From: Bathynomus jamesi | Lineage: Eukaryota > Arthropoda > Malacostraca > Isopoda > Cirolanidae | DNA length: 64,000 nucleotides | NCBI GenBank assembly: GCA_023014485.1 | Contig: JAJOZX010000996.1 | Coordinates: 482,001 to 546,000 of the forward strand | Direction of reading: 5' to 3' | Shown here: piece by piece, positions 1 through 11,076 of the stretch | Layout: the number at the start of each line of letters is the position of its first letter | Numbering within the stretch: position 1 is the stretch's first letter | Made by a program: the position numbers and the translations under genes | The notes under the pieces: generated by a model | Told to the model about the DNA's origin: nothing | Database searches by the model: none | The model's input: only the letters and a program-made list of their open reading frames with translations

Positions 1-813
1 AGCCACTGAAGGTAGATTTGTAGTTTTCCTTTTCTTGAATAATTGTTCTTCAGGTTGTTCGAGCTTTCTCTTCGAGCTAACTGGCTCTGGAAATGTATCG
101 TCTGATATTTCGCCAGATTCACTTTCACTATTTGATGTCGATGATGATAATTCAACATTTGTATCCTGCAATTTCTCCTGTGAAGATTCTTTGGTGAGCC
201 TCACAGCTTCTTTTTGCTTTCTTAGCAACGTAGATGCTTTTTTCTTTGAGAGTGTAATATCTACTCTATCAATAAACAGTTTTCTTTCACTCCTTTGATC
301 TAAGAGGAACGTCACTTCTTCCTTTGGAACCGTTTTTTCTTTGGGACAAGAACATTGTGTTAGTACTTTGCACTTGCACGCTGCAATGTCAAAAAGTTTC
401 GTGTGTGCTTCTTTTTTGAACATATCAATCTTTGCTTTGTAAGCTTCAGAATTTTTTCTGCTTTGGTATGGCTTCATAATGACACGATACTTTTCGTGGT
501 AGCTTCTGAACATTGTTTCAATTCGCCTGTCTGACAGAATTGGGACGGAAGCACTTTCCCAAATTGTTTTCAATTTATCAACAACTTGTTCTAATATTTG
601 AGATATTGAAGGATCTTTATTAGTATTCTGTTTCAAATCGTTTCTTACAAACAAGTAATATTTAAAAACTCCTTCGTATGTAGGAAGATTCCTGTGCCAC
701 AAATCTTCCCCCATACCAAACATGGGGCACTCAGTTGAGGCCCTGGTTGATTTTGCACAAACTCGAGACATTTTGAAAGTATACAAATCTGAAAAAGAAA
801 GAGCTAATATCAA
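1..813 (-). CDS. hAT-like transposase family protein, N-terminal part (copy 1, cut by window start)
   Basis: This is the N-terminal ~270 codons of the same protein that is seen more completely at 2562-4853. The DNA is almost identical to 4041-4853 (offset 4,040 bp). Two in-frame starts exist, at 813 and 771; the second (MSRVCAKS) is more likely because the first 14 residues are low-complexity and hydrophobic. The visible part is Lys/Ser/Glu-rich with a Cys cluster (CKCKVLTQCSCPKEK) that may bind zinc. The catalytic region lies left of the window. Its function is inferred only from copy 2. Confidence 0.7.
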   Translation of the reverse strand, partial: MILALSFSDLYTFKMSRVCAKSTRASTECPMFGMGEDLWHRNLPTYEGVFKYYLFVRNDLKQNTNKDPSISQILEQVVDKLKTIWESASVPILSDRRIETMFRSYHEKYRVIMKPYQSRKNSEAYKAKIDMFKKEAHTKLFDIAACKCKVLTQCSCPKEKTVPKEEVTFLLDQRSERKLFIDRVDITLSKKKASTLLRKQKEAVRLTKESSQEKLQDTNVELSSSTSNSESESGEISDDTFPEPVSSKRKLEQPEEQLFKKRKTTNLPSVA

Positions 814-1289
814 TTATACGTTAATTTCAGTTAATAGTACATGGCAAACTTAGGGCAACACAATACAGAAATGCAAAATATATAAAAAATATAGTTTAGA
901 CTATCTGAGTAACGCCAACAACAGAACACCCACCTGCTACGAGAGCGACAGCTACACTGAACCGAGGTACTCACGTGACAGCTGAGTGAGCTGACTATAG
1001 AAAACTGTTTTTAGAGAATAGAAACTTTTTTTAAAGGTTGACTGAGCTATTTTTATACAAGTGTGAATAAATTCTTGTCTATTGTGCATCGTGGACTCTT
1101 CTGTAATTATTGGTTAAAATCTGCTTTTTTCAATTTTTTTCAATATTGAAGGTCATTGTGGCACCTGAAGATATTAATATTATGATTTTAAATTTATACC
1201 AGCATATTTCCTCACTACTCCACACATTTTCCACACTAGCCAATTCGAAAATTCGAAAAATGAGGTTTTCACTCTGCCCTATTATTCAG
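1..1289. repeat. Direct repeat block, copy 1 (partner 4041-5326)
   Basis: Bases 1-1289 match 4041-5326 with only a few substitutions and a one-base difference in a T run near 1035. The identity covers the N-terminal coding part, the upstream region and an end at TATTATTCAG, after which the two copies diverge completely. This defines one boundary of the mobile unit. Two same-strand copies 4 kb apart imply a recent duplication or two recent insertions. Confidence 0.9.
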
Positions 1290-1437
1290 TAGGGCGGATC
1301 GAAAATGAGGTTTTTAAACGTTTTTTCGAAATTCAAATATGGCTTGTGCGGAAAATATGTGGGTGCTATAGATAATGACTGTGCATAAATATTAGTCCTG
1401 CGAATTTATATCTTCAGGTGCCACAAAGCCGTCGAAA
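1150..1437. repeat. Imperfect inverted repeat at the end of repeat copy 1
   Basis: The segment beginning GTGGCACCTGAAGATAT near 1157 is mirrored by ATATCTTCAGGTGCCAC near 1408-1424. The two ~130-bp arms meet at about 1276-1296 (GCCCTATTATTCAGTAGGGC). Copy 2 has only the left arm, so here an extra inverted end is joined head-to-head to the element. It could also be a MITE that shares these ends. Confidence 0.65.
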
Positions 1438-1499
1438 AAAGTGAAATATAATGATTTTCTTATATTCTGCATTAGTACAATAACTGAAACTTACTTGTT

Positions 1500-1600
1500 A
1501 TTTTATGAGAATAAAAACCCACTCTAATAGACAGAGTTTATTTCCACGACAGTTTCGACGCCCACTGGCATCCTCCTCGGGTGGATACAGAAACACAAAT
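1500..1600 (-). mobile_element. Penelope-like element terminal fragment
   Basis: Read on the minus strand the segment gives a GAGGATGCCAGTGGGCGTCG motif, then AAACTGTCGTGG and a run ending AGAGTGGGTTTTTATT. This order resembles the long-terminal regions of Penelope-like retroelements. No coding part is attached. The call rests on motif recognition only. Confidence 0.45.
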
Positions 1601-2330
1601 GAAACAAAACAAGAGGGAAAAACAGTTCAGGGATCGACCGTTAAGAAATTCGCACCTAGGTTGGATTCCATTCTCTCGAGACAGGAGGGGCATTTTCATT
1701 AAGTACAAATTTTAAAACTATCTTCCTGTTCTAAACATACAGATTCTATTATTTTTACATAATTATTACATTTATAATTAAATTTATTACATTTAATATT
1801 GCATAATTATTAATTACAGAAATTATAAATTTATTATTACATTGGTTATTACATTGTTGTTTATTATACAGAAATTATAAACCGAAAAACGAATGAAAAA
1901 AGGCGATTAGGAAATAATCCAGAGACCATTGAGAAATTCGCACCTAGGTTAGATATCGTTCTCCCGAAACCAGAAGGGCATTTTATTACAGGGTCAGCTT
2001 ATAACTACATTTCCACAAATTAAAATATCTTCTTGTTCTATACATACAGATCCTAATGTTTTTACATAATTACTGCATATATTTATTTCCACATTAATTA
2101 CTTCCATTATTACATTTACTAAAAGCGAGTAAGGAAACATTCCAATCCAGAGACATTTAAGAAATTCACACTTAGGTTCGAACACGTTCCCACGACTCCG
2201 TAAGGGATTTATTGACCAAGAATCTCATTAAAGGGTCTAACTTATAAGTACCTTCGCACAAATTAAAATTATCTACTTTTTCTATACACACAGATTCTAT
2301 TATTTTTCTTTTGACATATTTTGACCTTCA
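1560..2330. repeat. Three degenerate ~300-bp tandem units
   Basis: Three successive segments (about 1640-1780, 1915-2080 and 2140-2310) share the string GAGAAATTCGCACCTAGGTT or a variant, then a purine-rich stretch, then CTATACATACAGATTCTATTATTTTTACATAATTA-like AT-rich sequence. Divergence between units is high. No reading frame is conserved. The block may be an old tandem array or serial copies of a retroelement end. Confidence 0.55.
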
Positions 2331-2561
2331 CGTAAAAAAGTGAAGTTTTTTGCATTTATTACTTGTTATTATTATATGTTAAGTGTTCCAATTACCAAAA
2401 TAGTTACTGAATTACGCAGCTCTTAGTTTATTTAGATCAATGTTCTTTTGATTAATGATCTAAATAATCCAGAACTCACCACGAGGAGGTGGCTGCGTGT
2501 CGAGCTCCACCCATGCCCTCCCAACCACCCATCCTTGCGCATGTTTTTTTCTATTAACGTT
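2331..2561. other. Non-coding flank, left of the hAT-like gene
   Basis: The stretch is AT-rich except for a GC-rich patch near 2475-2535. No ORF, TIR or repeat partner is visible. The left end of the hAT-like element should lie here but I could not place it. Confidence 0.4.
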
Positions 2562-4853
2562 TTATTTAAACTTTATATTCAGCTTTACTTTCGAATGATG
2601 GCATTTTTTACGTGACTGAAGTGTTGATCTTATGAAGCCATCTCGCGCGTTCAATCCAAATACTTTTGATGATGCTTCAGTCACTAATTTTACCATTCTT
2701 TCTACTACTTGTGTATGACAAGGGAATTTCTCGAATGGAGGGGTACTCTTGTTTTCTATGAATTCTTCAATCTCATTTTCTGTCAGGTGTCTTGTCACAG
2801 GTGGTTCAGTGACAATGCATTTTTGCCAATTAATTAAATCAGTATAATCAGTAGCTTCAAATTGAATAACAGGTACTGTGAAACGCCTCACAACTTTTTC
2901 CTTGTTTGTTTGCCTTGCTTACTTTATTCGCCTCCACGCTAATTCTCTTATGGCGCTGCGGTCATCATGAATCATTGATGCTAGAATATTTTCTGGATTT
3001 GCAAAAAATGCATTTCTTTGTATGACAGGGTTTACAATATCCTTTACTTCGTCATTCAGTGTTCTTGTTAGTTCAATAGTTTTGAAAACATGTTTTGAGC
3101 CATTGACAAAAGACGTACTTTGCTTAATAGAAAACCACATTGGGATGTAGACCTTCATTATAAAAGAAGCAATGTTCATGAGGTTCTCAGATGGACTTAC
3201 AGTTGAAACGTATAGACGAAGCAAACGATTTGCTGTAGTCAGCCATCGTGAATGTGCCATTTTGCCTGGACTACGATGAGCAAGATCTGGAGAGCAATAT
3301 CCCTTTGTTATGGCCTGATGAATATCAATTAGATATTTTTGGTCAGTGCTAAGATCTTCACAGTCTACAGTTGGTTCCTCAGCATCAATCCTTTCAAACT
3401 CGACAATAGGAAGACTCTCACAGTTCTCTAATTCCCTGCCAATAGGACCGGTGAATCCGCGGGGGCCAGATGTTTTTCCATCCACCTTTGCAACTAAATG
3501 GCGTAATGGCAATTCATTGGCATGGAGCTGGCACACTAAATGTTGAACTGGCTTCTTCAGCTTCAATTCTATAAGCCTTATAACGCCTCCCTTTTCTCCA
3601 GTGTTGACTGCTGCACCATCGCATCCAATGGCAACAAGGTTTTCCAGGTTCATGTCATTATTTCCAATATACTCAAACACTCCTTTACATATTTCTTCAG
3701 CTGATCCAGAATTCACAGAATAATGGCCCAAATAATCTGAACCAGGTTCTCTCACTAAAGTGATATGTTCTTCTGTTACCTTCTTCTGATATACTTTGGA
3801 CTCTTTTTTTTCTTGGAAGAGTGTAGAATCTTTTCGACCATCAAAATAGATTCCTCTGATTGGGACCTGATTTTGATCTTTCATAATTTCTGATCTCTTC
3901 TTTTGTCTTTCTCTTCTGATTTTACTCCTATCCACTACTTCAGATGTAATGTCAATAGAAACTTCTCCAATATCTTGCAATACTGCACTAACAATGAATG
4001 CTGCAGCTCGATCTGAAACTGCAGTCCTGTCACAAGCAGTAGCCACTGAAGGTAGATTTGTAGTTTTCCTTTTCTTGAATAATTGTTCTTCAGGTTGTTC
4101 GAGCTTTCTCTTCGAGCTAACTGGCTCTGGAAATGTATCGTCTGATATTTCGCCAGATTCACTTTCACTATTTGATGTCGATGATGATAATTCAACATTT
4201 GTATCCTGCAATTTCTCCTGTGAAGATTCTTTGGTGAGCCTCACAGCTTCTTTTTGCTTTCTTAGCAACGTAGATGCTTTTTTCTTTGAGAGTGTAATAT
4301 CTACTCTATCAATAAACAGTTTTCTTTCACTCCTTTGATCTAAGAGGAACGTCACTTCTTCCTTTGGAACCGTTTTTTCTTTGGGACAAGAACATTGTGT
4401 TAGTACTTTGCACTTGCACGCTGCAATGTCAAAAAGTTTCGTGTGTGCTTCTTTTTTGAACATATCAATCTTTGCTTTGTAAGCTTCAGAATTTTTTCTG
4501 CTTTGGTATGGCTTCATAATGACACGATACTTTTCGTGGTAGCTTCTGAACATTGTTTCAATTCGCCTGTCTGACAGAATTGGGACGGAAGCACTTTCCC
4601 AAATTGTTTTCAATTTATCAACAACTTGTTCTAATATTTGAGATATTGAAGGATCTTTATTAGTATTCTGTTTCAAATCGTTTCTTACAAACAAGTAATA
4701 TTTAAAAACTCCTTCGTATGTAGGAAGATTCCTGTGCCACAAATCTTCCCCCATACCAAACATGGGGCACTCAGTTGAGGCCCTGGTTGATTTTGCACAA
4801 ACTCGAGACATTTTGAAAGTATACAAATCTGAAAAAGAAAGAGCTAATATCAA
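2562..4853 (-). pseudogene. hAT-like DDE transposase family protein (copy 2), one frame break
   Basis: The protein is ~750 residues in two frames: 4853-2919 (644 aa) then 2891-2562 (109 aa), joined by an indel near 2895-2920. Residues 1-270 are charged, with a Cys cluster. A first acidic motif YFDGRKDST lies near residue 335, and a second, AIGCDGAAVNTG, near 410. A CxxH motif in VCQLHANELPLRHL follows, then SRWLTTANRLLRLYV near 540; the order D, D, CxxH, RW matches hAT-type transposases. The C-terminus has a PCHTQVVERMVKLVTEA motif. From memory, homologues are common in arthropod genomes and annotated as uncharacterised. The role as transposase is inferred. TIRs were not resolved. Confidence 0.65.
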
Positions 4854-5326
4854 TTATACGTTAATTTCAGTTAATAGTACATGGCAAACTTAGGGCAACA
4901 CAATACAGAAATGCAAAATATATAAGAAATATAGCTTAGACTATCTGAGTAACGCCAACAACAGAACACCCACCTGCTACGAGAGCGACAGCTACACTGA
5001 ACCGAGGTACTCACGTGACAGCTGAGTGAGCTGACTATAGAAAACTGTTTTTAGAGAATAGAAACTTTTTTAAAGGTTGACTGAGCTATTTTTATACAAG
5101 TGTGAATAAATTCTTGTCTATTGTGCATCGTGGACTCTTCTGTAATTATTGGTTAAAATCTGCTTTTTTCAATTTTTTTCAATATTGAAGGTCATTGTGG
5201 CACCTGAAGATATTAATGTTATGATTTTAAATTTATACCAGCTTATTTCCACTACTCCACACATTTTCCACACTAGCCAATTTGAAAATTCGAAAAATGA
5301 GTTTTTCACTCCGCCCTATTATTCAG
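4041..5326. repeat. Direct repeat block, copy 2 (partner 1-1289)
   Basis: This is the second copy of the block described at 1-1289. It covers the N-terminal part of the hAT-like gene and ~470 bp upstream. It ends at 5326 (TATTATTCAG) and unrelated sequence follows. Confidence 0.9.
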
Positions 5327-5597
5327 GTATGTTATCCCTTGTTCATTTCGTTGAAAATTGATTTTTTGGTCACCGGTTTTTTCATTCTTTGCTTCACTAG
5401 TAGAATGGTTGTGTTTATAGAATGTCCCCAATGTAATAATGTTATGTAATGTGATTTATAAATATTCCTAGCTTTCTACATCGTATATCGAAATAATGAG
5501 TGCCTTGAGCTTTTTTTTTTACTGCTGGAGTCAACTGATTTGTTTCACATACAATGGCTCCAGTCGGTAGACACCAGAAGATATTTATATAAAGATC

Positions 5598-6530
5598 ATG
5601 CCTTTACGAGAAGAAAGATATACTATTAGAGAAATTGCTAAAAACTGGAAATGTCTATAAAAGGGGTGTGAGGCACTATTAAACGCCATCTTGAAACAGG
5701 GTCAACTAAAGACAAACAACGAAAAGGAATGCCAAGAAAAACGACAAAAACCCAAGACCAGTACTTGAAGCTTACATGCCGAAGAGGTAGAAGACAAGTG
5801 AGTCGTAGCTTGCAGCAAAACTTTAATTCCTCACGGGACACTAACATTTTGGCCGTAACAATACGACGTTGACTGAAGGAGAGAGGGTGCAAGGAACAGT
5901 TTATGCCAAAGTTCCGTACCTGATACCAGGAAACAAGTCTAAGAGGGTAAAATATGCACGAGATCATGCCCATTGGACGCCGAATGATTGGGCGAAGGTT
6001 CTATGGACAGATGAGTCAAATTTTGAAAAAAACAGTGCGTACGACGGCAACAGGGTGAGAGATATAACGTATGCTTACAACCAACAATAAAGTATGGTGA
6101 GAGATCTATCAATGTTTGATGGTCCGTAAATTCATCCGGAGTTGGCTCCCTTCCGAAAATCGATGGTACTCTACTAAAGAGAATTACAAGCGAACTCTTC
6201 AACTGCATACTGTGCCAGATGGAAAGCATTTGATTGGACAAGGGTTCATCTTCCAACAAAATAACGACCCCAAACACACGGCACAGATTGTGAAAACATA
6301 TCTGAAAGGAAAGAACCAAAAATTATGAAATGACCATCACAAAGCCCCAACATGAATCCGGTTGAAACTATATGGGACTGATACAGACGCTGAAAAGGAT
6401 AAACTGAAGCCATCTAAAACTGAACAACTGTGGAAAGACCTATCAAATATTTGAATGAATATTCCACCATCAGTGATGGCATTTTTAACAGACTCCAAAC
6501 TGTTATAAGGGTAAAAGGGAGACACTAAAT
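5598..6530 (+). pseudogene. Tc1-like transposase, decayed
   Basis: Fragments in several frames follow the order of a Tc1 transposase. A start MPLREERYTIREIAKNW (HTH) lies at 5598. A GTIKRHLETGSTKD / GMPRKTTK linker follows, then VLWTDESNFE with the first catalytic Asp near 6010. FQQNNDPKHT lies near 6250; the usual family motif has Asp where the first Asn stands, so the second catalytic residue is lost. At least four frameshifts or stops interrupt it. No clean TIR was found; the right side runs into a CA/TA microsatellite at 6535-6571. Confidence 0.75.
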
Positions 6531-6533
6531 ACT

Positions 6534-6534
6534 G

Positions 6535-6571
<37 letters not shown>
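6534..6571. repeat. (CA)n(TA)n microsatellite
   Basis: Pure CA dinucleotides run directly into TA dinucleotides, at the edge of the Tc1 relic. Confidence 0.95.
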
Positions 6572-6574
<3 letters not shown>

Positions 6575-6700
6575 TTTTTTTTTCTTTACTAAGGAAATAT
6601 CAAAATAAAGTATATTTTGATCTCAGAAAAGTTACATGTTTTCGAAAGAAAACATGCAGCAGTCTCCGACATAAACATACGCCAGCCTCCTACATATAAC

Positions 6701-7974
6701 CAGTGTTGGGCACTAAAGCGTTAATCCGATAACAGTTAATTAACGAAGTTAACTTTTTTTAACGGACTATTAACGGAAGTTAATTTCCATTTATCGTTAT
6801 CGGACCAGTTAACTTCCGATAACTCGATATTTAGTCTGTTAAAGTCCGTTAACACGTTAACTGCGAGGAGTCATTCACGGAAGATCACCGCTCCAAGAAT
6901 GAATTCAAACCGCCATAACTTCACTCTGCTTCCAGATCTTGCAAGGGGAGGTTGTGCGCTTTTTATTGAAGGTAAGAAGGTTCTTTTAACGATAGTAAAA
7001 GTCCTATAATATTATATATATATTAATACGTATGGAGATACGTATGGTAAAATGTACAGTTGAGAAAAATTAATTTATAGTAATGACTAATGAATAAGTA
7101 TTTTTACACTGCGTTAGTAAATCTCTAAAAAAGTATATATAGTATGTAAAATTTGAATAATAGTTTTTATTCACTGATTGTAATATTGTCGTCGAATTAA
7201 ATAACACAGCACCACCAGCTCTAGCGACAGCAGCATGCCTGACGACCTCTTCGCTGGGTGGACGGCCGGTGGCTCAAGTACCAGTGTCAAGCAGAAGGCC
7301 AAGAGACTTGTCGACACTTGGCTGGACACTGATGGGAAGGTAGACATGGCCGACTCTGACTTCATGGGGGAGCAGATCTTCATCAACCTCTTCCTGAAGT
7401 ACAATACGCCAATTCCGTCCTCTGCCGCAGTGGAACGGCTCTTCTCTCTCGGCAAGGACATCCTGAGGCCCAAGAGGTCAAGACTGGCAGTTGGGCCTAA
7501 CTTTGAGAAGTTGGTCTTTCTGAAGGGCAACCAGCACATTGTGTCATAGTCTTTAATAAATGTGCCTAAAATTTAATTTTACCTTTCAGTTCCCGCCATA
7601 ATAATTCTCTGGTAAATTAAAATTTAGTTAATGGTTAGTGGTTACAAGGGTTTCAAAACATGTAATCAGTACATTTTTTATTAAAAATAAAAAAAAAGTT
7701 ATTAAGCAAAAAAGTTGCAAAACTTGATAAAAATACAGTTAAATACCTATTTATTGTTGGATTTTGCATAAATAAACATTTTCTATGGGTTTTAAAGCTT
7801 TGTTCCTTGATTTTTTTAAATGTTAGTAAAGAAATAGTTATCGTTAACGGATTATCGTTAACTTCCGTTAACTTTGTAGTAAAATTATCGGATTATCGTT
7901 ATCGGAGTTAAAAATTGGGGTTAACGGATTATCGTTATCGCAGTTAACTTTTTGGTTAACGGTGCCCACCACTG
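6701..7974. mobile_element. Non-autonomous hAT element with 8-bp TSD
   Basis: The ends are CAGTGTTGGGCACTAA... and ...GGTGCCCACCACTG, rich in GTTAACGGATTATCG motifs. They are flanked by a perfect 8-bp direct repeat CATATAAC at 6693-6700 and 7975-7982. The 1,274-bp element keeps only the 3' part of its transposase (7235-7549), so it is an internally deleted derivative. Confidence 0.9.
7235..7549 (+). CDS. hAT C-terminal dimerisation domain remnant
   Basis: The ORF encodes 104 aa. Its C-terminal half, [17 protein letters not shown] followed by RPKRSRL, is the dimerisation motif of hAT transposases. The upstream catalytic core is absent. The local GC content is higher than in the surroundings and the frame is intact, which suggests a fairly young deletion derivative. 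It could be expressed as a short protein, but I see no promoter. Confidence 0.8.
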   Translation: MPDDLFAGWTAGGSSTSVKQKAKRLVDTWLDTDGKVDMADSDFMGEQIFINLFLKYNTPIPSSAAVERLFSLGKDILRPKRSRLAVGPNFEKLVFLKGNQHIVS

Positions 7975-8159
7975 CATATAACATATTCATGTTACCTGCA
8001 GGCAAATTCTGATTTTGATTTTCATTTGTGTCCTCTATACTCTTAACTCATATACGACGTGTTTCACCCTTCTCCTTTAAGTACCCCGTAAATAAACAGT
8101 ATAATTGATTGATTAGTTGGTCAATGTCATGATTCAGACTTTGTATGAACAACCAAGCG

Positions 8160-8312
8160 AACAGCTTAATGAGGAATCCAAACCACGGGTCGTTATATCA
8201 TCTAAACGCAGAGGTCGGTCACCCATCTTACTACTGAACAGACTCAACGTTGCTTAACTTCACTGCTCTTATTAAGGGAATCGGTGTTGGAACATGGCCA
8301 CGCCGTATGGGT
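8160..8312 (-). repeat. 5S rRNA-derived SINE
   Basis: Read on the minus strand it contains a 5S-like internal promoter: GAAGTTAAGCAACGTT (A-box region), then TAGTAAGATGGGTGACC (C-box region), then GTGGTTTGGATTCC. It matches the copies at 26106, 44443, 53780 and 57147. Divergence from true 5S rRNA and the extra 3' body exclude a functional gene. Confidence 0.8.
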
Positions 8313-8620
8313 GAAGGAATTAAATCCTTCCCTCCCCCACTCGCCACCACTACAACCCGCCTCCTGAAAGTTTAAGAATTTAGATAATGTATCCAAGTTT
8401 CATTTAAGAACTTTGAACAAATAGTCGTCTTTTAATCCTTTCTTACCCAGTAGCGCTTGATTGATTTTATTTTGGCTAATGCCAGACGATTTTATTCAGT
8501 CTCGACATTCAACGGTTAATATTAGAATTATACTAATAAAATTATGTTTATTATAAAATATAGGAAGTTGCATATATTTCTTGATCTTTTTATATGTAAA
8601 AAAAGTAAAAAAAAATTATA
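8313..8620. other. AT-rich intergenic sequence
   Basis: No ORF, repeat partner or terminal repeat was recognised between the 5S SINE and the mariner-type element. Confidence 0.4.
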
Positions 8621-10022
8621 AAGGGTGATCCAGAGAAATGGGACCCAAAAGAAACCTCTGTAACTCTTAAAGTATAAGTCCTTTTATAAAATCATACGCA
8701 TCATTCGAAAGAGGATAGTTACAAGTTTGTACAGGATTGTATAGGTTTTGACAATACAAGATAAGATAAGATACAAAACAAAATAAAAGTGTTAGTTAAA
8801 ACTAACCCTTCAAGATGACTGCATGGACTGTGGAACAGCTGCGTTTCATAACTGAGCAATATTATGAGCATGGAAGAAGAATAGTTTCAGCTCAAAGATC
8901 TTTCAAGACAAATTTTCAGATGTCAAAATCACCTTCTAAGAAAGTAATCCGTCGGTGTGTCAGAAATTTTTCTCTAACTGGCAGCATTGGAAAAAGAAAA
9001 CCAACTGGAAGAGTGCGCACAGCAAGGATAGACGAGATCATTAACAGAACTCATGAAATTGTACAGGATAATCCTAACATAAGCATCAGACGTGCTTCTC
9101 AGCTGTTTGGAGTTGGATATGGAACGACACCACACCGTATATTCAAGCAAAATTTAATGCTCTTTCCATATAAAATTCAAACAGTGCAACAACTAAACGA
9201 TGGAGATTTCGCATGAAGACGACAATTCTGTCAATGGATCCAACAGAAGGTAAATGACACCACCAATTTTCTAGCAACTTTGATTATGTCAGACGAAGCC
9301 CATTTTCACTTGAATGGAACTGTAAACAAACAAAATTGTCGTTTCTGGGCAACAGAAAATCCATTGAATATTACCGAAGTCCCGTTGCATAGTCAGCGTG
9401 TAACTGTTTGGTGTGGTCTTACTGCATCTCAGATCATAGGGCCGTACTTTTTCGAGGATTCCACCGGAAACACGGTCACTGTAAATGGTGATCGCTACGA
9501 AAAAATGTTGACCGATTTCCTTATTCCTAAATTAAGAGATCTTTGTCTAGAAAACCACAGGTTCCAACAAGACGGAGCTACCTGCCATACCACGAGGAAC
9601 TGCATGGCAGTTTTGTGTCAAACGTTTCCATGCGAGTTAATCTCAAGATTTGGAGACGTTGAATGGCCCGCAAGGTCTCCGGATTTTTCTCCCTTAGATT
9701 ATTATCTCTGGGGATATTTAAAGAGTAGGGTCTACAGAAATAACCCAACGACCTTGCAAGAATTGAAGGCCGCCATCACAAATGAGATACAGGCCATACC
9801 ACCGCACACTCTTGCAAAAGTGATGCAGAACTTACAAGCGAGAACACTGGAATGCTTAGCAACTAATGGAGCACATTTGAAAGGAGTCATTTTAAAAAAT
9901 AAATATTTCATAATAAACATGTAACTCTACTCTTTCGAATGATATATAGTTTTTATGAAAGGAATTAAATATTAAGAATATTTGGCTTTTTTTTATGGGT
10001 CCCATTTATCTGGATCACCCAG
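8621..10022 (+). mobile_element. Mariner-type (IS630/Tc1/mariner) element, nearly intact
   Basis: The ends are AAGGGTGATCCAGAGAAATG / CATTTATCTGGATCACCCAG; they share ~25 bp of inverted repeat and are flanked by TA. The 1.4-kb length is normal for the superfamily. One transposase frame fills the interior (8815-9924). Confidence 0.9.
8815..9924 (+). CDS. Mariner-type transposase (DD41D-like spacing), one in-frame stop
   Basis: The frame is continuous for 369 codons except for a TGA at 9214-9216 between DGDFA and RRQFC; the arginine codon CGA is the likely ancestor. Residues 1-130 form the HTH region with a GKRKPTGRVR linker. The catalytic motifs are MSDEAHFHLNG, FQQDGATCHTT and WPARSPDFSPLDYYLWG. 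I count 41 residues between the second and third Asp, unlike the 34 of classical mariner. The protein would cut and paste the element through its TIRs. The upstream start at 8815 follows ~190 bp of 5' region. It is probably inactive unless the stop is read through. Confidence 0.85.
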
Positions 10023-10306
10023 TATATATATAAAAAAAATATATATATATATATATATAATATATATAAAGTCTAAACCTTTTAAAGTTTAAAATTAACT
10101 CTAAAAAGGAGTAAGTAATAGAGGCAATAAAATTATTGGATACGATTCAAAAATAAAAGCCGAAATAATGTACAGTTAAAAAATAATGAAGTTAAAATAA
10201 AAAAAAAAAAAAAATAACACATTTATAGAGCAATAAAAATATGTATAAATAACTTATATTACACGAATAAATTTACGAAACAACGAGACCACTTTTAGGC
10301 TCTTGG

Positions 10307-10337
<31 letters not shown>

Positions 10338-10795
10338 TGTATATATTTCAGAGCCTCTTTTTTCCAGAAAGGGAAAAAGCATTCAAATGATCAAAATACT
10401 TTTGTAACTTGAGGAGAAGCCAATCTCCAAAAACTAAAGAAAAAAAAGAAAAAAAATGGAGTCCTTTTTTTTTTTTTTTATTCTTTCGAAAGAATAAAGT
10501 GGTAATTTTTATTTTTTTTGTGTGTGTGAAATATTTCTGAGGATTTTGTCCAAACGGAAAATAAATGTGAAGCAAAATCAGGGTTATTACACCCAAAAAC
10601 GATATTTAGTGAAAGTTCCATATTGTTAAAATGGGCTTAATTCTACTTTTCTGTTTGAACGCTAAAATTTCATTGTTTTTCAATTTGTTCTCTTTTTTAA
10701 CAACGTATAACGAGTTTGCCCTATTTTGATATCATTTTAAGTTGTTCTTATCGTCCAGGTACTGAGACCGTTTAATGTAGTATATATATATATAT
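10023..10795. other. AT-rich stretch with short AT and poly-A tracts
   Basis: It holds (AT)n at 10023-10070, 10319-10340 and 10779-10797 plus A and T homopolymers. The short minus-strand ORF at 10348-10596 is low-complexity Phe/Lys/Leu. I see no gene. Confidence 0.6.
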
Positions 10796-11000
10796 ATCTC
10801 AGGACGTCAAAGGGGTCAAAATTGAAGTCTTCAAAAGAAAACTAGATGCCTGGCTCAGGACGGTACAAGATAAGCCGAATGTACCTGCGCAAAAGAGCTA
10901 CTCGCTCCTCCACCAAGCCAGGCATAGGGGCGGAGCCACCAGCTTGACGTTCGTGTGAAGAGAGACCAACGCACGGAACTGCTATGAGGTTACGAGGTGT
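10796..11000 (+). mobile_element. LINE 3' end fragment (same family as 42416-43060)
   Basis: Translation gives KIEVFKRKLDAWLRTV then LLHQARHRGGATSLTFV and a stop. This parallels the C-terminus at 42416-43021 (EIFKRRLDAWLRTI, LLHQANSRGGATSLTF). The 3' tail runs into an AT microsatellite, as in the other copy. It is a 5'-truncated insertion. Confidence 0.75.
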
Positions 11001-11007
11001 GTATATA

Positions 11008-11011
<4 letters not shown>

Positions 11012-11074
<63 letters not shown>
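11012..11074. repeat. (AT)n and (GA)n microsatellites
   Basis: A TA run at 11012-11042 is followed by GA repeats at 11048-11074. Confidence 0.95.

Positions 11075-11076
<2 letters not shown>

Noticed and set aside
2562..4853. Host gene candidate because of the long open frame
   Set aside because: A near-identical partial copy lies 4 kb away, the residue order is hAT-like, and from memory the family is highly repeated in arthropods.
10348..10596. 82-codon minus-strand ORF
   Set aside because: Low-complexity Lys/Phe/Leu translation of homopolymer-rich DNA.
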